This document shows, piece after piece, positions 35,901 to 49,900 of a stretch of DNA of 64,000 nucleotides (position 1 is its first letter; each line of letters begins with the position of its first letter). The notes below the pieces were generated by a model that saw only the letters and a program-made list of their open reading frames with translations, was not told the DNA's origin and did no database searches. Position numbers and translations under genes: made by a program. Origin of the DNA: Aptenodytes patagonicus (taxonomy: Eukaryota > Chordata > Aves > Sphenisciformes > Spheniscidae); the NCBI RefSeq assembly GCF_965638725.1, contig NC_134954.1, positions 1,984,001 through 2,048,000 of the forward strand, given 5' to 3'.

Positions 35901-38900
35901 GATACCTCAGCTCCACTGAGACCTGGGTCTTGGCTTGCCTTTTGTTAGAATTTCCAGTCTGAACCCTGCTTGCATATTGAATAGTTACATTAAACAACTT
36001 CATCTCTTTCTAGAGTCTTATGCCCTCATCTCTGGAAAGCAGGGACATTTCAGACACGTCGCTCTGCAAATTGATTCAGCAGGAAGTAGAGTACATAGTT
36101 CACTTGATTTGTTAATTCTAACATTTGCTGTTTAGTGCCAAACATCTACAATGCCTTTTTTTTCTTAAGTAGCATGAGTCAAGCTTTTTTGATTATGTCA
36201 ACCTAATTAGCAATCAGAACCTACAAATACAGAATGAACCCTCCATCATAAAAAGCTCAACAAAAAGAAAATCCAACCCTAAGAACTTGAACTTACTGAT
36301 TTATATGTACGTCTCTTTACACTCAGTCACCCTAAATAAGAAACAATTCCCATAATGTTTCACATACAGAGGGAAAAGATGAGAAAGCTCAAACGTACTT
36401 TCAGTTCTGTTGGACAGGAAAGATGTTATTTATGAATGTGAATTTATGTGGTACTTCTGTTCTGTGAGTGTTAATGACACATTCATGATTTACTGTTTGG
36501 TGACCCTACCTGTGCTACATATAATTTTGGCTGTAGGAGGATATTACCATTGTCTTTCACCTTCAAAGTGCTTTCTTAGACAGTCTTGGGCTTTTCATCC
36601 CGTTATATACACCTTATATTCACGTTAGGAGATATTTGATTGCCTGTAAACAAGGAAATAGAGTAAATTAATCTTTTAGGCATTCATGTAATTTTGCCTC
36701 CATTAGTTCCGTCTTACTGACTTCCTACTAACCTGGAAAAGTTTAAGTGGGGGTGATGGAGGGATGGAAATGCTGCTTAGAGAACAATGACTGGAATTGC
36801 TTTAGCTGGTATGCAATTCCCATAAGACCATATCACTGTTTCTGCACAGAAACTCTTATGACTAGAAAAACAGTGGGAAAACCATGTTTCTGTGTAAAAA
36901 GCTGCTTTTGATAGAAGGGGGATAAAATTTCATCATGAAAAGACATATTTGCGCCTGAACAAATTCACCGTTTTGCCCAGAGGGAGAAGTTCAGTCATTT
37001 ACACCATGAATAGGAGTGTTGGCTGGCAGAAAGAGCAAACTATACACTGGATCAAGTTTTCACATACTTGCAAAACTATCAGTTTTCACATTAAGTGAAA
37101 ATTGGTAGTTTTCTATAGCTCTGTTTTCAATATTCTCGATCACCATCAGTCCAGGAACCAGAAAGCCCAAGGTCAAGAACAAGCCCCCGCTTTCAGAGTC
37201 AAAAGTTCAGAATGTCCTTTTACAAAAACAGGCATCTTTTCACTAGTCCCTCCAGGTCTCCTGGAGTTACACTGCTTTTTCACAACGAACCATTTTGTAA
37301 CAACTTCAAATTAACAGGCTAAATAACAGCTCTGTTAAATAAAATCAGATATTACAGGTGGAAATGCTTTTCTTCCCACTAAGACTCCTAAATCTTCGAA
37401 AACTAAACCAAGAGGAAGCTAAATGAAGAATTAGTTTGACTACACCATTCACCTGACTTAGTTTGCAGAAAGTTAATTTGCATCTATTAGTAGTAACCTA
37501 CAATATTCTGCATTAATTGGGGCCTGCTTATAAGGCAACTGACATTCCTCTCAAAAGGTGTGCGTCTGTGGCTCACACAAAGAGGTCCCAATCCAGGACT
37601 AACACTTCTCAATGTTAGGATGATAATATTGATCATAATCCAAATTCCCTCAATACAATTCAATAAGAGGCTCTAGCTGACTTAGCGAGTTTTTAAAGCA
37701 TCTCGTATTATGGTCGTGTCATCAGTCCTTTTTGTAGAAACTGAACAGAAAAAAATAGTGGTAATAAGGAGCTGAACCACCAACATCCACTCCAGCAGGC
37801 CTCCTCAGTCAGGCTCTCATGGGTTGCAAACCTCGGTGGATTGGATTTTTTTAAATTTGATTTGTGCTCATCTGAAAGTGTTAGCTATTAGATTGACGGT
37901 TGCGTTCTTGAACAACAGCAATATCTTAATGTCTTTTGACTAGTGGCAGTTTGGGGCTTTTCGATTTGGGGATAGCAAGTAATTATTTCTTTACAGAGGC
38001 TGATAGAGATGCAGCTGCACCCCTGCATGCTGCAGTAATTTCTACCTACAAAAATCAATCAATAATGCCAGGAAGAGAGTAAACGAAGGCTTGCATAAGG
38101 TACAAACACATGTAGCACTCTCACCATACCCTCTCCGCCCCTACTTGTTTCCTTCTGTTGCGTATTCGCTTTAAGCGCCTGAGCACAATCTTAACATATG
38201 CTGACAGAGCGCTCTGGCAGAACAGAGTTGAACGAGGCGCTGGTGCTCTCCCACTGCAATACAGTATTTTCTCTATCCGGAGTCCCCTTTAGTCGGTGTT
38301 TTCACACACACTAGTTGAAGTTTGTCACATCCTACACCTGCAGAAGTCGTTAAGACCACAGTATAAGGAACCAGACAAAATGTAGCAGCGTCGAGATCTT
38401 AAACTCTGCTTGACAGAACATTACTATTGACCAAAGCTAACAGAAGGACAAACTGCTGGTATCGGGCACAGCAAAGGACTTCAGCGCTGGTAAGTCAGTT
38501 TGCTGCTTTGCTGGTTTCCTGTCCTGAGAAAGGACCGTGAATTCAAAGTGAAGTTCCTGAGGGCCCATGTGGTCAGCATACAGGCACGGACAGTACAAGA
38601 TTTCACAATCCTAACGTAGACTAAAGCCATCAAAACTCTGAATATTCACATATATCTGTATAGAGCAAAGGAAGAGCAAATACTGAGGCAAGGCCATAAC
38701 CTCCAAACCCGAGGAGACCACTGATGCAGTGAGCACTATCTGTCCAGTCAAGGTAACAGCCAAGAACTCACCTGGGAGATTGGATGCACTTTCTTTCAAA
38801 GAACCCCAAGCAAGGCAGACTGCTTTCTGCCATGGGAAGTGGCACAGCAAATCAAAGTCTCTCCTTCACTAGAGGAAATTCAAATGCATAAAAGCTCATT

Positions 38901-40360
38901 TATGTTGGAAGAGACAGTCTCAACTTCCAGTGCTAAAGTGGAGCTGCTGTGCAGAAAACAAAAAAGTCTTTGGAGAAGGGAAGTCAAAAAGCGTGCATAA
39001 GAAAAATACACTTCATGGCAAAAGACAAATCACTCCTTGGGAACAAAGCCTTGATGTTATTCTTTGTTCTCCATTTTTGCCAGTGACTTGAGTAAAGAGG
39101 CCAGAACCAGCCAGCACCATACCTGTCTCCCTCCTTTCTTTTCTCCAAGTTCTCTGAATTCTTTACAGCTGTGATACATGCTGGAGAGGCAGGAAAGGTT
39201 CCTCTGACCCAGGATCAGCCTGTCACACACTTTTGAAAGGCAACAATCTTCTAGACAAGAAAAGGAATTTTAATTTGGGTCTCCTCTGTCTTCCCTGAGC
39301 ACTCTTACCTTTATTTTATTTTTCTAAAGCAAAGTAAAACCCACTCAAGTAGAATGACACCAGCCATAGCAGTAAGGAAAGCAGCAGTCATTCCTTGCAT
39401 TTTATTTCATACCTATTTCCAGGCCAAGCTCGTTAAGGAACCTGAAAAAAGGAATGCTAAGTTTCAGTATCTCAGTTGAGCTTAGGGCTGAGCTGCATGT
39501 TCCTGTCCCACTGAGGCATTTGTGGATATGAGCAGAGAATAATTTCCAGATGTTTGGCAAAACAAAATGCTGGGGGATTTCTGCAGTTCATCTACTATCA
39601 AGACGATGCAGCAAGGAGTCTTTGGCAAAACATAAGTGCCTAAGTCTCACTTTATACACCCAAGCCCTTTTTAGTCTATAGCATCAAGTGTCCAGATAGG
39701 TCCTCTTCAATCCCTAAATTTAAAGATTAAGTAGAAGAGGTTTTTTTTTAAGATTAAGTAGAAGAGGGGTTAACTGTAGATTTTACCTGTGCTGCATCAG
39801 AAGGAGGTATCTCTGTTTTCACACAACTACACTGTTGTGGTGCTTTCTATTCATGTTGAATGATGTGCTGACAGCAACAACTTGTAGAGTACCTAAGACT
39901 TTTCACAAAGGTGTTTGTCAGTAAAGTTTAAGCTTTGGTTACAGCACTGGGCATTTAGCCATCTGAAATCCATCAACTACAAAGGCTTACGCTTTTGCAT
40001 AACTATCTTCTCTCTGGTCTGTAATGCCTGGAAACATCTTGGCTTCAGTGCTTATGCTACAAAGGAAGCTCTCCAGCTCCCAAGTTACTTAGGGCTGACA
40101 TGCTGCTTTGAGAAACAAGCTCTTTCCAAGGGCTCAGAATAGCAAGGCAAAGCTCTTCCATCTTGTGCAGCTTGTTCCATCAAGTACAAGGGAACCTGGG
40201 CATGCAAATTACATAAAGCTAAGTTAACCAAACTCTTCATTTTGATATAAAATGAAAGAAGGCGATTCTTCTTAAATCAACCATTAGAAGCTGCACTTTA
40301 ATCTATCGTTTTGATGTAGTACAGACAACTTCAGACATGGGGAGAAGGGCGCGAGTAAAG
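32943..40360. other. intergenic, no gene seen
   Basis: About 7.4 kb with no supported exon, RNA gene or further CR1/LTR. Reading frames stay at or below 81 codons. It includes the small duplication at 39.7 kb listed separately. Confidence 0.5.
39723..39767 (+). repeat. 27-bp-period tandem duplication
   Basis: AAGATTAAGTAGAAGAGG at 39723-39740 is repeated exactly at 39750-39767. The copies are separated by a run of T, giving a period of 27 bp. Confidence 0.9.
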
Positions 40361-40642
40361 CAGGGCCTGTTGCGATAGGACAAGGGGGAATGGTTTTAAA
40401 CTAAAAGAGGGTAGATTTAGACTAGATATAAGGAAGAAATTTTTTTACAGTGAGGGTGGTGAGGCACTGGCACAGGTTGCCCAGAGAGGTGGTGGATGCC
40501 CCATCCCTGGAAACATTCCAGGTCAGGTTGGACGGGGCTCTGAGCAACCTGATCTAGTTGAAGATGTCCCTGCCCACGGCAGGGGGGTTGGACTAGATGA
40601 CCTTCAGAGGTCCCTTCCAGCCCAAACTATTCTATGATTCTG
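40361..40642 (+). mobile_element. CR1 LINE 3' end
   Basis: About 282 bp of CR1: GGCCTGTTGCGATAGGACAA, GGTTTTAAACTAAAAGAGGG, GGAAGAAATTTTTTTACAGT, GGTTGCCCAGAGAGGTGGTG, the CCTGCCCACGGCAGGGGGG hairpin, and the tail ATTCTATGATTCTG. It is 5' truncated; the visible part is only the 3' end of the element, so it has no coding capacity. Same subfamily and orientation as the 32.8 kb copy. Confidence 0.97.
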
Positions 40643-42655
40643 AAGTTTCTCATTTGCAGTCTTCCAGGAAAGAGACATTGTATCATGAGGACTTAATGAT
40701 CGTTATGTTATGCTGCAGTACCACCAAGTCCGTAACAAAATGCTGCAAGTTTGGTACATGCTGAGGCCTGAATGCAATCATCCATCACAGCTCAAGAAAA
40801 ACTGCAACATTAATCAATCTATTCAGTGATGCCTTCATCCAAACACTCCAGCAGACAGCTAATATTGACATACCACGTGTGAAAAAGCTCTGGTCTACAT
40901 GCTAGGATCTACTGCATACAGCAATATTCTTCTTATTTCAGTGCAAATTTGCTCTTTGACTTCTAAATTAACACCACACAACTTCATCCCTAAACCTACT
41001 TAGGCATACTAAGCTATTTTCAGAACACTACTGTTAGACTATTCCCTGCTCTGGAGTGAGCTGATAGTTCATTTTTCCTTATGCAAATCTTCACTGACTA
41101 ATACCTCCATTTTTTTTTTCCTTTTGTCTTGGCCTTAATTTCATGTAAGAGTGAATTAGCCAGGTTCAGTATGAAAACCATTCAGCCTTCTCTTAGATAT
41201 AGCCCACCTCATTTTTCTCAGGGTGACTCTGCTGACATTCCGCTCTTACCCTGCCTTTAGCAGAGACTACCAGGCTTCTTGCTCAGTCACAAGAATGCTG
41301 TTTATTCTGTCAGTCAGCTCAGGTGGTTTGTAGATATCACTGTCATAGAAGCTTTTTTTGCAGTGCTGACTTCAGTTTTCTTGTAGAAAAACTGATGTAC
41401 TTAGGTAATCTCGCTTTCTCCATCCATTATCCCTTTTAACACCAGAAGTCTGCAACTCAAACCATACAACCACTCACAAGGAAATAAGCATCTAGTAAAT
41501 AGATGCAAAGTCAAACCATGAGGAGAGCTAGGCAGTTTCTTTGTTCCTTGTTAACAGTTTAAACCCACCCCCTTCTCCAATTTACTTTTGTATCTAGCTT
41601 CAGCAAAGAGGGGCAACACTGAGTGTGCCAACAGGCCTAGGAATTGCTGCAGCTTTATTCCATCTCCCTTCAAAGTTACATTTGGACACAAGGCTGAGGA
41701 GAAATCAGATATTAGGAAAGTTCCTCTACTCATTCCCCAGAACATGCAAACTAGAAAGACTGGATATAATTGAGTAGGATGCATATAGTATGTCATACCA
41801 TACAGATTTCAGCTCAGAGCCTCATTCATCCCAGGGACTCAAATAAGCAGTTCAAAGTCATAGCAACTCCCTGTTTTCTCCAGGTACTGTCTCTTTGTCT
41901 GTATCCTTCTTTAGGAAGGGATTTACAGCGCTGAATCCCAATGTTATTTCAACTTTAGGAAGGAACGGGAAGCTTGGCAGATACTGCCACCACACATTGC
42001 CAACTCTCCATAATGAATAACGAGAGGTGTCTTTCATGGCTAGGGAGGAATAAAGCTCTAAGTTTCTCAAAGATTTGTCTGTCTTGAGATATTTGGGAAG
42101 AGGGGGTGGTTATGTCTTTTGGTCTTTTTCAGTAAGCCAAAACCCTCATACTTTCTTACTTATCTTTCAGTGTCTTTTCATGTCTTTCATCTCTAAAAAT
42201 CCCATCCCTCCCAAATTAATTCTGCACACCTTTTCAGGGAGGGGGGAAGAGTGAGGTAAGTGACAGCCCAAGTAAAAAGCTCAGATCCTGAGAATTACAG
42301 AATGCTGTCCCACAGAAATACCCCGTCATGTCCGAGGACCAGTCTCCCTGCCCTGCCATAAGAAAACAGTTTTTTACCCTGGGAAAAAAGGTGATGGGAA
42401 GTAAGTATAGTTCTGGCTGAACTGAGCTATGGGGAACTGCAAGCACAAACTGGTTCACCCCTGTGTGGTTAAGGCATTTCAGTGTGTGTGGTTTTAACAG
42501 CTCTAAGCTGCTGTTGCTCGAGAGGTAATATTCCATTTACATCCAAGCTATAAAGTTTTGGCAATAGTCCCCTCAGTTTATAACAGTTTGGGACTAGGGC
42601 AGATATTCTTCTCTCTAATGGGGAAAGGTCAATATTTTTTATACTGGTTTTGTGA

Positions 42656-42671
42656 TTTTTTTTTTTTTTTT
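42656..42671 (+). repeat. poly-T tract
   Basis: Sixteen consecutive T; no retroposon body is recognised beside it. Confidence 0.8.
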
Positions 42672-45572
42672 AGTATTGCAAAGAAAGCACTTTAAATCTT
42701 TGTCTATTGCCTGAATGAATTAGGGAATAATATTGGACCACCCTACAAGCATAGCTGGATGGTTGTCATTTTTCAGTATTTTCCCTCAACTAGTCTCTTA
42801 GGAAAATGTGTGAATGACAATAGATCATTCTTGTTTCAAGTAATTCAAACCATATTCCCATGTCTTTAAACATATTCAGCACAAATCCAGCTGGAGCTCC
42901 CCAAAGCAACTTGCAAGTCATTCAATCACTGTGAAGGCCAGGAAACGTTTGTAGTGGCAGAGCAAGGTAATATAAACTCTGTAAACTTTTACTGATAGCT
43001 ACATTTCAGAAGAGACAGAAGGGAAACAAATACCTCAAGGAATGACAGAATGAAAGCACCCGAGAACTATCAGTAAAATTCACCAGCTTAGAAGCAAATT
43101 CTGCTTGCCTGCCTTTAGCAGCCAGAGGGAAAAAAGTTATCTGCACATCATTAAGAATTATTTCCTGTAGGAAACAATGTTTGTGGACAGTGAAAGGAGT
43201 AACAACAGGATACGTGTCTTTAGCTATTTCCAGAGGATGAGGAAGGAAACCCTGATTTCTTCCCCAGACCACCTCTTGCTCCTGGATATGGCTGAAAATA
43301 GGGAATGCCTAGGGAAATCCATTGTGACTTCCCACAGAATTCCGTGCAGAATGTCCCACCCTCTGGGAAGAGATTCACACTTACTGGGGTTTCTTAGTAA
43401 GAACAGAGTTGTTTTTTTTTTCAGCAGTCACTTCCTTTTTCTATCCAAAGGATAAACTACAGAAACTGGAGAGAATTTTCTCTCAAGAGGTGTGCTCTCC
43501 CTTCAGTATCTGTATCCACAGGGCTCTCACCGACACTCATTTTTACCCGAAGTCTACTCCGAGTGAATATTGAACAGTCCTGAGAACTGGTCTTTTCTCT
43601 TTAGAACAGGGCAATCTGAGTCCACAAAAATGTTTCTATGGACGTTATCCTGGAGAGGCTGTTGAGGAGCTAGAGACAGCACAAAGCCAGATGTGGCCCT
43701 GAAAAGTATTCATACTATTACCTTCTCAATGGAAGAATCTGTCACAGCTAAATTGGGATAAAAATTCTGCAAAGCTGTACTTGGAGATCTTTATTCCCTT
43801 AGGGTGGGAATTGCTGGCAAAGGGGACCACTTTTTCCATTATCTTAAAAATACTGTTACACATCTAACCTCAGATGATGAAAACAATAATAAAACCAAAT
43901 CACACATTGCCTTCTCATTCCTTCTGGTCTATTTTTACATGTTTCTTCTTGTTATGGCAAGGACACTACTTACTCTTACTCTAACTCAGATGTGTCAAAG
44001 TAACTTCCAGATTTTTTATGCTTTCCAGAGAAATTCTTAACCTGTAACTTGGAAAAGACAGCTTCTCACCAACAAGTTCCCTCGAAACATTTATGACACC
44101 TCCACTCATTATTCCCAAATCCTTGCTTAATGCAGAAACTTGCCTTCACTACATAAACAGTTTGCATACAGACAGAGTTAGATGTCACCTTGGAAGTGCT
44201 GGATTTTCCTTCTGTACCCATTGCTGCAACACTCCCTCATTTTACCTTTAGCCAAAGCCTAACCTGAGTGACTACAGAATGATTTCATGGGAGTCTCGCT
44301 GGACCTTAAGGATGTGAGATGGCTGTTTCTAAAGAGGATGAGGCATGTTTGTTGTCGCAATCCATTTTACATCTACAAAATCCTTTCCCTGGGAAGCTAG
44401 AGGAAGACAACTGTATGCAACAGGAATGCACTAAGTTGAACCAGCCCAGAAGGACGTTCCCAGTAACATTTATCCCAAGTCAAAACAGTAATCAATAATA
44501 TTAAGAGAAATGGAAAAGGGGACGGACTGATAGTTAGGTAATTTGTATTTAACTGATTAGTTTGGAACATACTGTATGAACTCATTAAACTGCAGTACGG
44601 AACAGGAACCAATACAACTAAATGTAGCAGGAACAAAGTAACAAACAAGGATAAAATTATTCATATTAGTATAAGAATTGGCAAATTTCAGTCCCAGTTT
44701 AGGTCAACTGAAGTAGATTTACACCAGGAATCTCCTTGACTCCTTGCATGCTCCGTGAGAAAGCCATGTATTCTTTCCTAACGTCTTGGCATACAACAGT
44801 GTCATTCCTCAGACTCTGACAAAAATTTAACACTTGCAGAAAAGCAACATGTGGTATAAGACCTGGAAAAATTCAGATCAGCAACAAAATATATGGTATT
44901 GTTCAGTTAAAGTGATAAACTGCTTAAAGATAGATGTATGAAGGGAGATGTTGGAAAGACAAGTTCTTGGTATCGGTTGATCGGGAGAAGCTGGGGGGGG
45001 GCAGGGAAGATGAGCCCTAGTTCATCTTTTCTATAAATCCTCCTGAGAGAAGCCACGTGCACCCCACAAGCACAGGGTGATTAACTCCATCATAAACAGA
45101 GAGCCTAATCCTTATTAAACACACAGAAGAGATCATTTAGGTTGCCAGATCACGCATCCCTTTCACGTGCTGTTCAGGCACTCTGAAGTGCCTGCCTTCC
45201 TGCTCTCACTACTATTTAAGACTGTTTTGCATTGATCATTAAAAGCTTTCTTACATTCAGGGTAGATATAATAACAGCCAGCAAACAGTTCTTCATTTTG
45301 TAGCAGCAGGTCTTGTAACTTAATGCTTTCTCCCATAGTACTGAGTTTTTTCGTATGTAAAACCACCATATCCCTTTTCAGATTCTATTAGGTTAAGCTA
45401 CAGTTTTATGCTCTGACAGGATACGCACACTTCTTTCCCTGATCAATTTTTATAACCTTCTCTTTTTTATAGCTGTGATGAACCAGAGCTGTGCACGTAC
45501 CCCAAGTTAGGTGAGCCCAAGATTTGTACATACAGTGCTGTTCATGCTTCCCTTTAGCATCCTGGAACTGTA

Positions 45573-45588
45573 TTTTTTTTTTTTTTTT
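45573..45588 (+). repeat. poly-T tract
   Basis: Sixteen consecutive T; no retroposon body is recognised beside it. Confidence 0.8.
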
Positions 45589-46928
45589 AAGTAAGACGAG
45601 TAACAGTGATCATTATTGAACAGACTATACCTGGAGTCTTTTTCGTCTCTCTTCTCCAGCTAAGGAAGTGACGCTCCTGGCCTATAGCAAAAATTCTCAT
45701 TAGTATTTTGTAACTGATTGAATATGCATTTTGCGCTGTTATTTAATCTTACTTTGCTAGTCATAGCAATCTTTTTTTAAAAAAAAATCATATTCAAAAC
45801 AGTGTACTGCAAATTGTTTCAAATTGGTCATCCACAAATCACACTAATGCAGCCCAAGTCTTTCTGCCAAAACCATTGACAGACATAGTAAATACAATAC
45901 CAAGACCAATTCTTGTAAAGGTCGTCTTCAGAGGTCATCAAGTACTTGTAGTATTCACTACCAATCCAACAGCTCCCATTACAAAACACTTTCTCTTTAG
46001 CTAAGATCTTACCCATGCTGGAATATCTAGAGATTTCCTTTGTGGCTCCACATCAGATAGTTCCACAAAAAACATATGGATTGGATCTCCTGCATTTACT
46101 TAATCTAAAATACAGATGGGTCACAAATAATCATCAGCTTATTTCAACATCATCAATTCTTCCTTATTGGCCAGTTACCGTATGTCTATAACATACTTTG
46201 CAGAAGAGGGATGTACTTAGAGCTCTGCTTGCTACAGACACGAGCCTGTAGTTTCCTCATTTAATTGTTTTCCCTTTTAAATACTGGTACTACATTACCT
46301 AGTCTCTAATTACATAGTGACAGTCCTAAATTCACAGAATCTTTAAAGTATTTTCTGCCACACTTGCGCATTGTATACCCGTTTTCAGAATTCTGGATGA
46401 TGATCAAGTCTCAGAACAGACTGCTTTGGATTTTGTTTACATTCCAGATACAGTAATTTCAACATTTACATCCTTGGTCCGATCCCAAGTGTCTGCTGCA
46501 GGAGCAGGATTAGGAAAAGCTACCAACTTCTAAACAGCCACAGTTAAGGGAGGAAACACTCCCTTGGGTAGAAGTCTACCCAGAATTAGCAGTAAGTTTC
46601 ACCATCTGGAGCTTGTCTCTGAAAGCTTGTCATTAACTTCACACAATTCTATCTTTAACAAGTATTAGCGAAACCAGTCTTAAGAGCATCCCTTGAAATA
46701 TTCCATCTACAAAACCAGAAGCTCCTCCTCTCCAATATATCTTCCACAGTTAAACACACTGTTTTGTTTGCATCAATTTGCCCAGGAGAACTAGATTCCT
46801 GCCCTGGCATTTCCTGCCTTTGACAGAAGCTGTGCAAGAAGATAATGATGTTCTGAGTCAGCACAAAGCACACTGGCTGGCAACAGCGCGGAGAAGATGA
46901 GAGGAGTATTTGTCTTCAGAAGTACCTT

Positions 46929-49900
46929 TTTATTTTAGTGTTAAGTGCATTACCAAATTCAAGGGCTTTCTTCTGTGAAAGAGATCATTGCTAAACCTCA
47001 CACGCTTTTAGGTTGCATCTACATCAGACTACACTACTGCATTGATGCCAAGCCCTAACTCAATTAGGAGTTTAAACATACCTTCATTTTACATACATGC
47101 TTTTTGTCCAGGGCAAGTTTAATTACAACCCCTCCGGCAGAAGGGGTTGTAAAGCAGCACGAATGTCAAAACATCCCCAAACACTTAACCTGAGCTCTGC
47201 CCTGCCAATCTGCCTCTTTCAGAGAGTTAAGTGGAAGATCAATTACAGACAGTTACAATTATGCCAGTTACGAGACATAATTTCAGATGTGTCAGGGATA
47301 AGCACACTGGTTGCCTGTACCAATTCCAGAAGACTGATCACCTCTAAGCCTGGCTGACCTGGAAGCCAGAAAGCCTTAGAAGCAGAGCAAGGTAGGTCAA
47401 TTCACATTAACACCTACTGGAAGAAAAGAAAAGTTATCACAGATGTGCTGTTTTAATGCAAGTTTTGAAATAGTTCTGAATAGCTGAAAGAATCAAATCA
47501 GAGGCATCAAGCCTGGCTCCATATTAAAGGCTGCAAAGGATTCAGTTCCAGAACACACACTGACGGGAAAAAAATGCAGCACACAATCACCACCAAACAA
47601 AACCTACATACACATTTGCAGAATGATTTCTGAGGAAGTTCTGAGGACAGACTTCAGATCAAACAGCTACTGTTAAGAGAAACAAGATCTAATAATGTTT
47701 CAGATTCAAGGACTTGGTTATAACTGCACATGCAATTAATTCTGAACATTTTACGGAATTACTGCCCTTCATTTTTCTCAGCAGTGGTTTGTGCTAGCTG
47801 GGACTTGAAATGGATACGAGTTTTCTGATCACTAGTTACTGAATCTCAGTTGACAGACAGTAACAGTTCTACAGAAGTAACAGTATTCAAATCCAACTGC
47901 AAGAACACATCCAACTAGTTTAAGTCATCCATGAACCCCTCTCCAAAAATAACATATTATAGGTACAATACAGATACATTATTTTCAGCTACTGTAAAAT
48001 GGCACAAGATGAAGTGATTCACTGGGATCTCCTCTGAATTGCTCATTTTTAATCACAACTGTCCAGGCACTGGTATATATCAATAATAAAAAAAATTAAA
48101 AGGTTAAAAATAGCATACAGTTTAGCACAGAAGGCAACGTTTGAATAGAAGCACATAATTTTAATTCGCTTTGAAGTTTAAAGCAATCCAAACAAAAAAG
48201 TTAACTATATAAATACAGAGTAAATGCACATAGTTTACAGCCAACTACATGTATGCAAGAATAATAGCAAACCTCACATGAGCACTGAAGTATTCTCAAA
48301 CTGTCACTTGTGAGTGTTTAGCTATGACTCCAAGGGCATAATTATGTTCACATATGCAGGGTAGGCAGACTCTCAAATAGAAGAACTGAAAACTTACATA
48401 ACTGAGTCTTAACAGACAAAGTTGAAAGAAGTAGTACATTTACCCAGGCACACTGCAGTGTTCAGCTTGTTTTCTGAATTTAAACAGTTTAAACAGGAAG
48501 CAACATTTATAAAGGCTCTCCAATCTTTTGTCTCTGGAAGCATTCTTTTAAAATGCTACAGTCTGAGGAATGTTACAAATGTCATTATAAGAACAAAAAC
48601 AGAATAGCAGAAACTGTCATTAATAAACATCTCAATCAGAAAGGAAATATATGGAGTGCATTATGTAAACAGGGAACTAGATAGGTGCAATGTCAATGTA
48701 CAAGTGGACAGGTTGATGTTTCAGTTACTATTAAAAGAACCAAAAAACTCCATAAATCCCTAGTGTAAACCTACTTAAAACAACACAGGCTAGCAGATTG
48801 GAAACTCAGACAGAAACAGCAGATATGTCAGTCGGTTTGAAGGCTGGGCTCAGCCCTCTGCAACACAAAACTCGCCTGTTTTTATACGGCGCTACAGGGA
48901 CCAAACGGGTAATAGAGGGGCTGTGAAATGCAACTGCATTCACTGAAATCTGTTTTTTTTATGGCTTTCCAAACTCGGGCCACCCTTGCCACGTCCCCCC
49001 AACATGCCACGGGCACTCAGTGACAGCCAGTGCACCGTAAGGCACCGAGCTGGCCAGGCCCTGGCAGAGGAGCCCCTTTTCCCTCCGATGAATGCATGCT
49101 CCAGTGCCATCTTTTGACTGCTTCGGGAAACCGCAGTCTCACAGTGTTTCCCAAATCTAACCGGTTGCCGAGTCAAAATTAACAGCTCGCAATAACATTT
49201 AAGTTTTGTCTAGGCAAGGGAAATATGAGGAAACCAATTAATTACTGAGAGTTTTTCAGACATCCAAGACCTTTGCCTCTAGCACAGAAAAGTATGACAT
49301 AAATACACTACATTCAAATATAAATCAGGATGACCATCTAAGTTACAAGAAAGTTTAAATGCACTCCTTTCAGTTCTGTAGTTAAGGATATTACTGAATG
49401 TAGCATCTTCTTATTCCCTTTGAGTTTTTATAATAAATATCAAGAAAATTATATAAATAATTTAAAGATCTTTGGGAAATATTTCAGAGGTAACTTTGTA
49501 TGTACTGGTAGTTTAAAAATAACAAAAAATCTCAAGAGACTTTGGGTTTATGTTTTGTTATGTAAAGCAAGCCAAAAAGAAGATCACCCCTGAAGTTTAA
49601 AACACTGCTTAAACACCCATTAAAAAGGTGGAATAATAAGCTGATTGTCTATTTTTAGCTGTTGTCTCCCATATTCAGTTGTCTTAGTTAAGATTTTCTA
49701 CTTAGCAACTCCAGGGGGTCTGTTCTCACCCAGACAAGGCACACACACGGTACCCAGTGAATTAATGGGAGATGAACACGTAACCAAGGGAGAACATATC
49801 CAATAAACAGAGGAGAGTAACTCTCATGAAGCCTAGGCTAATCCAAATGTTAATTGTATTCCTGAACTTCACAGCTGAATAATGTCTTTGCCAATTTACA

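Larger units (their letters stand above)
40643..46928. other. intergenic, no gene seen
   Basis: No supported exon. Poly-T tracts occur at 42656-42671 and 45573-45588. Reading frames do not exceed about 100 codons and lack recognisable content. The right part may be downstream flank of the SLC25A36 transcript. Confidence 0.45.

Noticed and set aside
45163..45369. 68-codon - strand frame with protein-like composition
   Set aside because: No family resemblance, no splice partners, length within chance expectation for 64 kb.
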